This document shows positions 1 through 10,970 of a stretch of DNA of 64,000 nt, piece by piece; within the stretch, counting starts at the first letter, position 1; each line of letters starts with the position of its first letter. The stretch spans positions 62,001 to 126,000 of the forward strand of contig JBEWZL010000162.1 of the NCBI GenBank assembly GCA_045837725.1. Reading direction: 5' to 3'. Source of the DNA: Vermamoeba vermiformis. Lineage: Eukaryota > Tubulinea > Echinamoebida. Position numbers and translations under genes: made by a program. The notes beneath the pieces were generated by a model. The model had not been told where the DNA came from, did no database searches, and saw only the letters and a program-made list of their open reading frames with translations.

Positions 1-3000
1 AATAAGTTTTTTCTCGTCTTTTTGTGCTTTCGGAACATCTTGAGCATTATTTCTTTGACTTCTTGAATATTCCGTCGATTTCTGCCAACATATTTTTTTT
101 GAGTTGTAACGAATCCGCTAAATAATTCTACTTGATGCTCCATAATTGTCTGTATTCGATCTAAATATGGATTCAATGGCACATAGAATTCTTCAATCAA
201 TTCGATTTTCTCGCAAAACAAGTCTTTCAAAGCCAACAGCATAAAAGCGACATTTTGCATCGCTTGAACGGTTCTGCCTAAATTTTTCCGCCTTTGAGGA
301 CTCACTAACTCTTGTCTAGCTTCTTTTAATAGCCGAGATTGATTCACCGTGTTGAAATTTAGCTGAGCTATTCTTCGTCCAAGTTCCTCTTCTTTCTGTC
401 GGTATTCATGGACTTGCATGCCTTGAACAATAATATTACACGCTTCTTTTAACGACTGTTGTAATGAATCTCGTAGTCGATGCAAGGCTAGGGACGGATA
501 TATAAGAGACCCTAAGAAGGCGATAATGATTCCTATAAAAACAGTTAGATCTCGTTCGTTCGAAACTTTCAGCCTCGTAAGCAACGTACCAAAAATGATC
601 ACCAGCGATCGTGCAATAGCGTAATAAATATCTGCTGAAGTAAAAGGGTATTGCGAGTAAACTACAATCTGATAGGTCAAATTCGCAACAATCCTAAAAA
701 ATGGATTAGCAATCCAAATTTACCATAAAAGGAAATTTGAATGAATAATATTACGTACAATGAATATGGTCTATCATAAGCTGTACTATGTTGCAAATAA
801 GTCGCTGAGAAGTAGAATAGGAAACCGAAAGTATAGACGATGGCAAGTCCTTCAGGATAAACCAGGGACGCTAGGTAGACCGTGAGCTCTCCAAATAAAG
901 CACCAATTACTGATCCTAGAATACGTTCAATCGATCTATAATGAATTTAGTAAATATCCAATAAAAAACTTGTTCGGATTTACCTTTGCCAAGTGGATCC
1001 AACCGACGGCATTAAGACTACTGCGACAGTAAATACCGCCCATACTCCGCGAATGTATCGCGGGTAATCGCTTAACTGTCTATTCACAAAGATCATAATC
1101 ACCGAGACTATGCCGAGTAAGATCGGCAAACGAATGACGTAAGCCATTGAGATCTTGTTGTTAATGAACTGAGGAGCTGTTTTTTTAAGCTGTGCTCGTT
1201 CTTTGGATTTGCTAACGAATATACCTATGCTCAAATCGTTAAATAAAGCTTGCGAAACTCGGATTTGGATTTGGACTTACTTTTTGCGAAATGTACGACG
1301 GTATTGTACAGATCTTTAACAGGTTTAGCGAAAAAATATGCTAGTGTTGATCCATAGCCCCATGAAGAGTCGCTGTGAATTCTCGCGTTCAGTTCGAAAA
1401 TTTTGTGGTCGATCTTGTACAATTTCTCAGGCAAGTTAACCAGACGCCAAATATAGAAGTTAACACGTGATGCTTCTTTTGTAGGAGCCAATTTGATGTT
1501 ACCACCTTCATCCTCGTCTCGTGGCTTCAATGTTTCTTGAAGTTCGAACTTGATCCTGTTGCTAAGTTCGACCAACCTATGCAACAGTTGTTAATTATTT
1601 CCTTTTAAGGAAATTTTGTAAACTTACTTCTGCTGGCTAGCACATGCTTTTTCAGCATTTCCAAGCTCGACATTGACGTGTCTTCGGTTTTGAAAGTCGT
1701 GCAAAAACACCCTCTCGGCGCGGGTCTCAATTACTTTCATTCGCTTTTCAATCTAAAAAAATATTTAATAAGAACATATAAAAGACAAAATGGATTCGTC
1801 GAGGACTATTAAACCCGCGTATCATACCTCTTGGGACATTTCATTGAGTAATGGAATGATGACCCATATTCTGTTTGCAATACGTGTGTCAATCGCACCT
1901 TCGAACATTAAATGCATCGTGAGCATGTGACGCAGTAACATTTCAGTGTTGAGAAGAATGTTGCTTTCAATTTCTCGCAGCTCCGGTGACGCCCAACTAA
2001 ATGACGATAAAAAGTTAGATACCAATAAAGAAATTAACGAAGCTTCGCATAGAACGTAATGGTAATAATAATATGCGTTTTCAATTGAAATGGAATAGCT
2101 ACTTACAGCTCAAGCTTGATCTGATCTCGGATTCGGTTCATTCGTAAAATCTTTCGTCCGACGACTTTGTGCCACTTATCTGATTTGATTTCATATTTAA
2201 TTGCGAGATCTAAATAGAAGAGTTAAATTTCGTTCGCAAATTCGAAACAGATCCAACTTACCTTCAGCTTCTTCGCCAAGTTTACCAGCAGCTTCTTGTA
2301 CTCTAGTGTCAAATATGTTTCTCATCTTCGCCAGCAGTTTGCGCGCCGAGTTGATTGCCTGCGACACTTCGTTGTGCATGCGAACTGTGTACCGTGCTGG
2401 ATACAACATTGAGACCAGCATCGCTAAAATGCCTAGAAATCATTATTAATAATATTATTATTATTCATCGTATTATTATAGATGTGCGAGTCTTAATTGA
2501 AAATGGATCGTAGTAAAATTTGCGGTTTTACGGCACTTACTCGCAAACAACAGGGCAATGAATGCTTGGACGGGAGGAGCCATATAATAGTTGTCATAGA
2601 TGCCAGCAGGCAACTCGCTCCTATAGTCGTTGGTGATATCGTAGTACGGCGCATATGAGAACAACAACACCGTGCCCATCATGAAGCCACAGACACGAAT
2701 GACTGGCAGTCCGAGGGCCAATGTCGGGTCATAAAGGCCAATGCAGAAGGCTACTCCAAAGATGGCAATCATATAAACCGCTACAGCTATCCAAACTGAG
2801 TATAACGTAGCGGGAAATAATGCCAAGTTGATGATTAGTGCTAAGATATTGGCGCGTATTTGACTGGACACGAAATTCATCGTTCCGCTCAAAACATTCG
2901 AAAAACAAAGCGCGTAGCCGGCCATAAGCGAAACCCTATCGATAAATTTTCGTATTAACAAGAGAAGGCAGTGTTACTAAGCAGAAATCACGATCTAGGC

Positions 3001-3333
3001 GGGTAAAAAAAATAAAATACGGAATTTCGTTTCCGTGGATCCCGCTAAGGACGAATTTTAACTATAAACGCGCTTAAAAATATAATGATCGTAATATTAC
3101 GAACTTACCATATAGACATGAGAGGTTGAAACACGACAGACATTTCTGGTACAAAAAAGAAAATAGTGCCAATTGTAATTCCAATTGCTGTTCGTAGACT
3201 CGTCATTAAACGAGTTTCAGACAATATTAATTTGCCTAATCTAATTTTTCCACGCTTATAAATCCTATAAATGACATAATTAGCATTATTCCTAGCTTCT
3301 ACGAGAAATAGCCTGCAGATCTTACCTTGTCAT
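1..3333 (-). CDS. FUSC/BRE4-like membrane transporter, copy A (C-terminus cut by window edge)
   Basis: Multi-pass membrane protein of the fusaric-acid-resistance/aromatic acid exporter type (FUSC, DUF2421; fungal BRE4-like proteins have the same layout). It should move small organic acids across a membrane, but the substrate cannot be read from sequence. The ATG is at 3331-3333, in an 8-nt coding exon followed by gtaag. The next exons carry a first membrane cluster (about 2541-2950 and 3110-3270), a long hydrophilic middle, and a second cluster (about 900-1200) containing RYIRGVWAVFTVAVVLMPSVG. The last visible exon (1 to about 530) is helical and charged. The matching exon of copy B continues well past this point, so the C-terminus lies outside the window. 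Family assignment is firm; function is inferred. Confidence 0.8.
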
Positions 3334-4544
3334 CGTGTAAATCGGATTATTGTACAATTGGATACATATGGTAGCGGTAAATAATATATAATCGATTTAG
3401 AAAATATAAAGACGCGATAAAGCGGCATGACGGGATGCAGTTTTCAACCAAATTCCAAAAGAATTTTTCGGAGCGGCCATCAAAGGAAATAATAACCGTT
3501 GATCATGTGAATATTACTAATCACCGCAGAAAATAAAGACTGATTTGGGCGCCGAAAAGTAGCTTTCGATATTTTTGTAAGATTTTTTCTGATCTGCTAC
3601 AAATTGTTAAATAATATTTTATCCGTGTAAAAATACAAAATTATTTGGTTGCATTACTGTAAAAGATTATTACAAACAAGCCAGAATTAGGTAAAATGTG
3701 GCTTAATTAACTGTAGTACCGAACACGCCGTACTCCCTCGTTTGTCGTTTATACAACGTACCATGTTTTAAGTGTTCACATTCATGTAATAACTGATTTT
3801 CGTGCGTTGTTGCATCTTGATCAGGAACAGTTCACAAATAACATTTTGCTCGTGGCGGGCACTTCTCATTCTTGCAAACAACCAAAACTATCAACAATAT
3901 GTAGTACGATGATAGTTCAAGCGAAAGCAACCTATTCCGCCACCGCAGAAGACCGGTCTAATTTGGCGCCCACTGAGATCTGAGATTGAAGTAGGTAATT
4001 TTGCACGAGATGAATTATATAATGACATGCAATCACGTGGCGAATTTATAGCAAAGAAGTAATCAGTTTAGTTTGGAATGATTTAATAATTTTTGCAATC
4101 CGATCCAGGATTTTTCCTTCGAAGCAAATCAAAAATTCAACATTTCCTTGCCGGATCTTACTAATTTAATTTGAATTGGACGAGCGATGGATGACAGTAG
4201 ATTGCGCTGAACCTAATCAAAATATCTTCTCGCTGCGGGCCATAGCCAATCAAACAGACTTCTGAGCAGCGCAAACACGCATATCATTTTGAAAACGTAT
4301 TAATCTCTGCGCCCAAGAAATCTATGCGATGTGCTGTCGACGCAGTAAATATTGCTAGTACTCGATCGTTATTTACGGCGGCTAATAGGCATCATACAGC
4401 AATTAAACACTACCTGCAACAAGCGCATTATCTTAATTAACGCCAAAAACACCAGCTTGTACTCATCAGCATGGTAGGATCCATTTACGACGCACAAATT
4501 ATCTTTTTTTTGTTGAGATATTTCATATTAAGTAAGCTCAAAAA
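3334..4544. other. AT-rich intergenic stretch upstream of FUSC copy A
   Basis: About 1.2 kb with no open frame that looks coding on either strand and no repeat that I can see. It must hold the promoter of FUSC copy A, which starts at 3333 on the minus strand. No tRNA-like fold or known regulatory site was recognised. Confidence 0.5.
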
Positions 4545-4619
4545 TTGAGTTATATTTGTACATTAATGCAAATACTTCCAAACGTTAAAAATATATTGCA
4601 ATACAACGCAGCAGGAAAA

Positions 4620-4835
4620 ACATCAACCCCCAAACGGCGAACTACTGAACTTTGTCCGAAGAACCCAGAAGATTCGACCGGGCGAGGAGGGGGCCGAGGA
4701 ACCTCCAGGCGGCGAGGCGATGGGCTGGCCATTCCAAGAGGAGATCTGGGTCAGGACCCTGCTTTATCGGTTTTCACCAAATATTTTACGGCCGCCCGCA
4801 GTTCGGCGACGGTGGCGTTATTAATAAAATTATAT
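4620..4835. other. GC-rich island, possible structured non-coding RNA
   Basis: A sharp block of G+C-rich sequence (runs such as gaggagggggccgaggaacc) set in AT-rich flanks. Open frames occur here on both strands at once, which is what high GC gives by chance, and none resembles a known protein. Short self-complementary pieces are present (for example gggtc with gaccc near 4748-4760). In AT-rich protist genomes such islands are often stable RNA genes. I could not match it to SRP RNA, RNase P or a snRNA by eye, so the nature is open. Confidence 0.3.
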
Positions 4836-4989
4836 GGGGAAGAAATAAAGAAGAAAATTTGTCGAAAGGAGAGCCAAGGGCCAAATTCAAACAATTAAAT
4901 TGAACGAAATAAAGGAAGGATAGTAGTTTTTGGTATTGTATTCTAGAAGAAGAAATAATAAATTTTGATTTTCCTATTGTAAGCTGAGT

Positions 4990-5208
4990 TTATTGTTTTG
5001 TGAAATAATAAAGGTTGGTATTTTTGAGAAAATCATCAACAACAACATCACAAAGGTCTGGGATATCTAACATTTGTGGAAGATCCATCTGATGTACAAA
5101 CCTGGTACTGTGAGAAGGGTACATCATAACGGATCTGCAACAAACGTCAGCATGACAGGCCTTCAGTGTCGCAAAAGTATTTGCCAGGGCATCACTATTA
5201 GTTGTCAC
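4990..5208 (-). other. Unassigned open frame downstream of FUSC copy B
   Basis: Open frame of 72 codons ending in TAA at 4990-4992. It begins with GTG rather than ATG and stays open a little further upstream to a TGA. Composition looks protein-like (PQMLDIPDLCDVVVDDFL), and it lies just after the FUSC copy B stop on the same strand. It could be an alternative last exon of that gene or a small separate gene; no family is recognised. Confidence 0.2.
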
Positions 5209-5258
5209 CTTTAACTCTGGTGATTTGATGTGCTTGGTACATAATCATTTGCTGTTCG

Positions 5259-8200
5259 CTACTGTATAAAGGGAGAATAATTTAACACCAATATTGTATT
5301 GCTTTCATATGATAAAGCAATCAACATCTCCCAACTGATGAGCAGATCTCGAAGAACAAATAAGTAAGAATGAAACTGGACCATCTGTGGCTGAAATGAA
5401 TAAATGAGTCTCTTCTGTAATAAGTTTTTTCTCGTCTTTTTGTGCTTGCGGAACATCTTGAGCATGATTTCTTTGACTTCTTGAATGTTCCGACGATTTC
5501 TGCCAACATATTTTTTCTGCGTTGTAACAAACTTGCTGAATAACTCTACTTGGTGTTGAACGATCTGCTGTATTTGATTCAAGTATGGGTTCAATGGCAC
5601 GTAGAACTCGTCAATCAACTCAATTTTCTCGCAAAACAAGTCCTTCAAAGCCAACAGCATAAAAGCGACATTTTGCATCGCTTTCACTGTTCTAGCCAAG
5701 TTTTTCCGCCGGCCAAAACCTATTAGTTCTTGTCTAGCTTCTTTTAATAGCCTTAATTGCTCTACCGTGTTGAAATTAAGTTGATCTATTCTTCTCTGAA
5801 GTTCTTCATTCTTTTGCTTGTATTCTCGCACTTGCATGCCTTGCACGATAATACTGCATGCCTCTTTTAACGACTTTTCTAGCGATGCTCGCAAAAAAGT
5901 CAACGACAGTGACGGATATATCAGTGAGCCAAGAAAGGCAATTATAATTCCTATGAATAAAGTGTCAGGAAATTTTCGAATCTGGTCGAAGGTGAATTAA
6001 GCTTACCAAATATGACTACTAATGATCGCGCTATAGCAAAATAAATATCTGCCGATACGAATGGATACTGGGCATAGACGACAGTTTGGTACGTTAAATT
6101 CGCTACGATTCTGATCATTCGGAAATTAGCTAATATTTTCTCAGCATTATTGCTACTTACAATGAATAAGGCCTATCATATGCGGTGCTGTGCTGCAAAT
6201 AAGTTGCCAGGAAATAGTACAAAAATCCGAAAGTGAAGGCAATGGTCAAGCCATCATAAGGAGCCACTGATGCGACATAGACCGTAAATTCGGCAAAAAT
6301 AGCTCCGATGAGCGATCCTATGATACGTTCAAACGATCTAGAAATTGACCAATCAGCGACGAGCAATAAAATCTCGTTGGTATCTCGACGTACCTTTGCC
6401 AAGTTGCTCCAACGGATGGCATTAATACTACAGCAACTGTATATATAGCCCATACTCCTCTAATGTATCGTGGATACTCCGTCAGTTGCCGATTAACGAG
6501 AATAATGACTACGGAGACGATGCCGAGAATGATCGGCAAACGGATCACGTAAGACCACGAAATCTTGTTACGAACGAACTCACGAGATGTTCGCTTTAAC
6601 ATTTCGCGTTCTTTTGATTTTCTAACGAAAAGACCTTTAGAAAACCTTAGTTAGACTTGATTGGATTCGGATGCAGATCTTGACTTACTTCGCAGGAAAT
6701 GTTTCGTAGAATACACCAAGTCTATAAATGGCTTTTGAAAGAAGTACGCCATAGAAGACCAATATTTCCATGAACGATCGCTGCGGATCTTGGTGCTGAG
6801 CTCGGAAATTTTGTGGTCGATCTGGTACAGCTTGTCCGGCAAATTAACCAGGCGCCAAATATAGAAGTTAACACGTGATGCTTCTTTAGTCGGAGCTAAC
6901 TTGATTGCGCCTTCACCCTCGCCACGGGGCTTGAGAGTTTTTTGAAGTTCAAACTTGATCCGATCACCAAGTTCATTCAACCTTTGCAACGTTAGTAATT
7001 ATTTCCTTTTAAGGAAATTTCACGAACTTACTTCTTTTGGCTAGCACATGCTCTTTCAGCGTTTCCGAGCTCAATATCGACATGTCTCTTGTTTTGAAAG
7101 CCATGCAAAAATACCCTTTCAGCGCGTCTCTCGATCACCTTCATTTGCCGCTCAATCTAATTAAAGGACCTAATTAATACTGGCAACGATATTAAAAGTA
7201 TATTATGCCTTACCTCGAAAGACATTTCGTTGAGCAGTGGAAAGATGACCCATATTCTCGTTGCAATACGCGTGTCAATCGCACCTTCGAACACCAAGTG
7301 CATCGTGAGCATATGACGCAGTAACATTTCAGTGTTGAGAAGAATGTTGCTTTCAATCTCTCGCAACTCCGGTGACACCCAACTAAACGATGATAATAGT
7401 AAGATATTTGAAGTATGTGCTAGGTGATCGGATACAAATGACTGGTAACTTACAGTTCCGATTTAATATGATCACGTATCTTATTCATACGGACAATCTT
7501 TCGTCCAACAACTTTGTGCCACTTATCAGATTCTATCTCAAATTTGATCGCCAAATCTACCGCACAGCGTTAGGTCCACCGACCAATTAAGTCTTTGCCT
7601 TGCTTACCTTCAGCTTCTTCGCCGAGTTTTCCAGCTGCCTCTTGTACTCTCGTGTCAAATATTTTCCTCATCGTGGCGAGTAACTTGCGCGAGGCATTTA
7701 TTGCCTGCGAGACCTCGTTGTGCATTTTAACGGTGTATCGCATTGGGTAAAGCATTGATACTACCATACTAATAAGACCTGTAAAATATTAAAGTTAAAC
7801 ACGTAATTTCTACGCTGAATCGATCGATAAATCTCCTTTCATTTAATAATGCCGATAATAGCTCCGTGTGGACATGACTTACTTGCAAATAATAGTACCA
7901 TAAACGCTTGAATAGGTGGAGACATATAGAAGTTATCGTAAATGCCATCCGGCAACTCGCTTCTGAAGTCATTGGTGATGTTGTAGTACGGTAAATATGA
8001 AAATAACAGTGCCGTGCCAATCATAAATCCACAGACGCGTAGCACTGGAAGAATAGGACCTAGTACCGGGTCGTAAAGGCCTATAACAAGTGCTACGAAA
8101 AATATGGCGATCATATAACTCGCTACGGCTATCCAAACTGAGTATAGGGTGACCGGAAATAATGCCAAATTAACTAATAATGTTATTACGTTGGCATGTA

Positions 8201-8657
8201 TTTGACTGGAGATGAAATTCATCGTGCCGACCAGATCGTTCGAAAAGCAAAGAGCGTTGCCAGCCATTAGCGGAACCCTATGAAAGATTCATCGTATTAT
8301 TACAATGATTATAGAACTCGCGTAATTTGAGTAATAAAAATAAGATTTGAAATTTCGGTTTGTTATGGATCCGCAGTAACTTTGCTACCCAATGCACATT
8401 TCTTAAAAATTTCGTGAGTAAACTACTTAATTATGACTTACCAAATAGCCATGAGAGGTTGAAACACGACAGACATTTCTGGTACAAAAAAGAAAATCGA
8501 TCCGATGGTAATTCCAATCGCCGTTCGTAGACTCGTCATTAAACGAGTTTCAGACAATATTAATTTGCCTAATCTAATTTTTCCACGCTTATAAATCCTA
8601 TAAATGACAGTATTGATCAGCTTTGTTCCAGTTAAATTTGCGATCTTACCTTGCCAT
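5259..8657 (-). CDS. FUSC/BRE4-like membrane transporter, copy B (complete)
   Basis: Complete paralogue of the gene at 1-3333. I read 12 exons: 8650-8657, 8442-8597, 7883-8277, 7608-7778, 7454-7556, 7214-7382, 7032-7156, 6689-6981, 6394-6634, 6161-6337, 6007-6110 and 5259-5950. They sum to 2634 nt, an intact frame of 877 residues. An N-terminal hydrophobic cluster (IGITIGSIFFFVPEMSVV onward) is followed by a hydrophilic region, then a second membrane block with RYIRGVWAIYTVAVVLMPSVG and GSLIGAIFAEFTVYVASVAP, and a charged helical C-terminus. This two-cluster layout is typical of FUSC/DUF2421 proteins. It is probably an organic-anion or aromatic-acid exporter. Exon positions match copy A one for one, so the pair is a whole-gene tandem duplication. 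Confidence 0.85.
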
Positions 8658-9082
8658 CGTAACTATCCGTATATAAATAATACAAGTGAATACATATGTT
8701 TGCAATTGTAATAAGTGAATATAACTGCAGGATTTACTCACCGGCCAAAATTCTGTGCGGATTCAGTTTTCAATCAATTTTCAATAAAAATTTCTCGAGT
8801 TAACTAACAAAAGAATAAAAAATTCTTCTCTACGGTTGTAATTTTTTCTGGTTCGAATTAGAGGCGTGGAGTAACAATCCATTTTTACTCGAGTAATCAA
8901 GATCAAATCTACCGAGCTAGAGGCCATCTTCGACTGCTTAAGTTGCTTCTAAGTGCATTCTAGGATATTATATCCTATTTAACGAGAGATTGTTGCACGT
9001 CATTTCATGTACGTAAGAAAATGAAATAAATCGTTTCTTTTGGGCACTTCACACAAGCCAGCCAGTCCGCAAATAAGGTAGT
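8658..9082. other. Intergenic region upstream of FUSC copy B
   Basis: 425 bases between the FUSC copy B start codon and the stop of the nitrilase gene; no gene seen. It contains the heptamer TGCGGAT at 8756-8762, which recurs near other start codons in this window. Confidence 0.4.
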
Positions 9083-10642
9083 TTATTCATTTACAAGTTG
9101 ATACCGTCGCTCTCTATTAAGCGCATTTGTTACTCTTGCGTACACGCTTTCTGGCAAAATACTGCTGATCAGCACAAGCACTGCCAATCCTACGCACAGC
9201 CAAGCAAATGCATCGCCAATATAATCGTATACTGTAAATACTCGACGAGGAGCATCAGGTAGTATCATTGAATAAGTGCTATGATAGTCATCAGGATAAA
9301 AACTGATCCACTTTCCGTCTGGTGTAAACACGCCTGAATATCCATCAGACGAGCAGCGAATCAATGTAAATCCGTGCTCGATGCTTCTAACTGCGTTGAT
9401 ACGAGCATGATACTCCCCAATAGCACCCCACGTGTCCGAGGGTTGAACGAGGTACTGTGCGGATCTGGGTGTGGTCGCGATGTACTGCGGGAAATCCAAG
9501 TCGAAGCAAATAGCCGTTGAGATGCTTCCGATGTTTGTATCGGCCACGAAGATCTCGCCAGGGCCAGGCACAACTGAATCCTCGACTCCAGGCACCGGAT
9601 GTCGCTTTTTGTACGAATACTTCAGCTCGCCATTGTGATCGATCAAAGCGGCCCAATTGAAGTTATCTATATTAGTACTATATGCTGTTACTATTGACAC
9701 GTTGTACTTCTTGGCAAGTTGCTGCATGTTCGTCATACTTCCATTATATACCGTCGTACTTAACTCGCTCCAAACGATCAAAGAGTACGTTGGATCCGCC
9801 TTCAAAAATTGTTCGGTCGTCTCATAGTCTCCGCTCAATAAACATCCTACTTTGTGCTGATTCATAGAGGTCCTACCGTTCTCATGTTGATAGAAATTTC
9901 CGGTCGATAGAGTCGTTTGTAAAGATCCGCAAGTCGTGGCAAGTATGAAGGTGACCACGATGACTTTCATCAATAAATTCTTTTGTGGCGCTCGATTTTC
10001 ATCGCTCCAAAGCACGATAAATATTCCCATGCCCGCCCACGATAATATGAAGCTAATGCCTGATATGCCAAAGAAAGCTGCAAACATGATTATGGCTCGC
10101 ACATCCACTTGTGAGTACGCGGGATGTGGAAAGTCTCCAATCGGCAAAACCATCGGTAATAGGAACCAAAATGCTGTATATAATATTGGCAGTAACGTTG
10201 ATAGTGCTACGAACTTCCAGCCAGTTGTGTAAGACTTGAAAAGTCGCCAAAGCCGGTATGACGGGATGTAGACTAAAACGTGTTGTAAAAGGCCGAGCAC
10301 AGCAGCAATCCCGAGAACTACAACCGGGCTATTATCTGAAGGGAAGGAGTATGCGTAGCCTAATGTGTAGCCGAGCGCCAGTGCGATCCAAACGATCAAA
10401 AACTTCAAAATCGTCCAAAGCCAATAATTAATTGCTCTATTTCTTCTATGTAAAAGCAGTTGAATAAGGGGTATCTGTAGAAATGCTAAAAAGGGAAAAG
10501 AGCCGTTGAGGCCAAATCCAAATCCAGTCGAAATAAAAATTCCAATAAACAACCCAAGTATTGCGAATATTTCATATACTATTCTTCCACGATGACTAGC
10601 GGGCTCTAAATAAATTAAATGAATTAATGAGGGCTCATCCAT
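9083..10642 (-). CDS. Lnt-like integral membrane carbon-nitrogen hydrolase
   Basis: Single-exon gene, about 519 residues from the ATG at 10640-10642; the frame stays open 12 codons further up without another ATG. The first half is a bundle of about six or seven membrane helices, then a nitrilase-superfamily domain, then one C-terminal helix (AFAWLCVGLAVLVLISSIL). This is the layout of bacterial apolipoprotein N-acyltransferase (Lnt). The Glu-Lys-Cys triad is recognisable: Glu in VWSELS, Lys in YSYKKRHPVPG, Cys in STAICFDLDFP. It should therefore act as an amidase or acyltransferase with its catalytic domain on the luminal or outer face. The substrate is unknown, as eukaryotes do not make bacterial-type lipoproteins. 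Lack of introns contrasts with its neighbours. Confidence 0.82.
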   Translation of the reverse strand: MDEPSLIHLIYLEPASHRGRIVYEIFAILGLFIGIFISTGFGFGLNGSFPFLAFLQIPLIQLLLHRRNRAINYWLWTILKFLIVWIALALGYTLGYAYSFPSDNSPVVVLGIAAVLGLLQHVLVYIPSYRLWRLFKSYTTGWKFVALSTLLPILYTAFWFLLPMVLPIGDFPHPAYSQVDVRAIIMFAAFFGISGISFILSWAGMGIFIVLWSDENRAPQKNLLMKVIVVTFILATTCGSLQTTLSTGNFYQHENGRTSMNQHKVGCLLSGDYETTEQFLKADPTYSLIVWSELSTTVYNGSMTNMQQLAKKYNVSIVTAYSTNIDNFNWAALIDHNGELKYSYKKRHPVPGVEDSVVPGPGEIFVADTNIGSISTAICFDLDFPQYIATTPRSAQYLVQPSDTWGAIGEYHARINAVRSIEHGFTLIRCSSDGYSGVFTPDGKWISFYPDDYHSTYSMILPDAPRRVFTVYDYIGDAFAWLCVGLAVLVLISSILPESVYARVTNALNRERRYQLVNE

Positions 10643-10970
10643 TATTGGCTTGCTCAACGTCCTTACTCTTTTCCACAAAGCTTAAATCCATGTCCAACAT
10701 CTGAGCATTATATTACTGTAAATAGTTGCAAAAAACTAATCGACCGCTGTTGTGGTGCGGATTTGAATTGAATTCAATAAATAAAAACGCTGAACTTCAG
10801 AGGAACCTCGACAAATTAGTGAGCCAAATGGTATTTTATAGATTAGTAGTCGTATAAGGAGGCTCTTGTCCCGTTCGCACGGAGCATAAGAGTTCAATTT
10901 CGATCTACAGCATTTTTTTGTGTTTTTTTTCTATCAGTTTTTTAGCGTTAAAGACCACAAGAGCAAAACA
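10643..10970. promoter_or_regulatory. Divergent promoter region, nitrilase / CSN4
   Basis: 328 bases between two divergent start codons, so both promoters lie here. It contains TGCGGAT at 10756-10762 and a T-rich run just before the CSN4 ATG. No TATA-type element was assigned. Confidence 0.45.

Noticed and set aside
4545-4903. Overlapping open frames of 60-117 codons on both strands
   Set aside because: They exist because the GC-rich island lacks stops; composition is low-complexity Arg/Gly and no protein family is recognisable.
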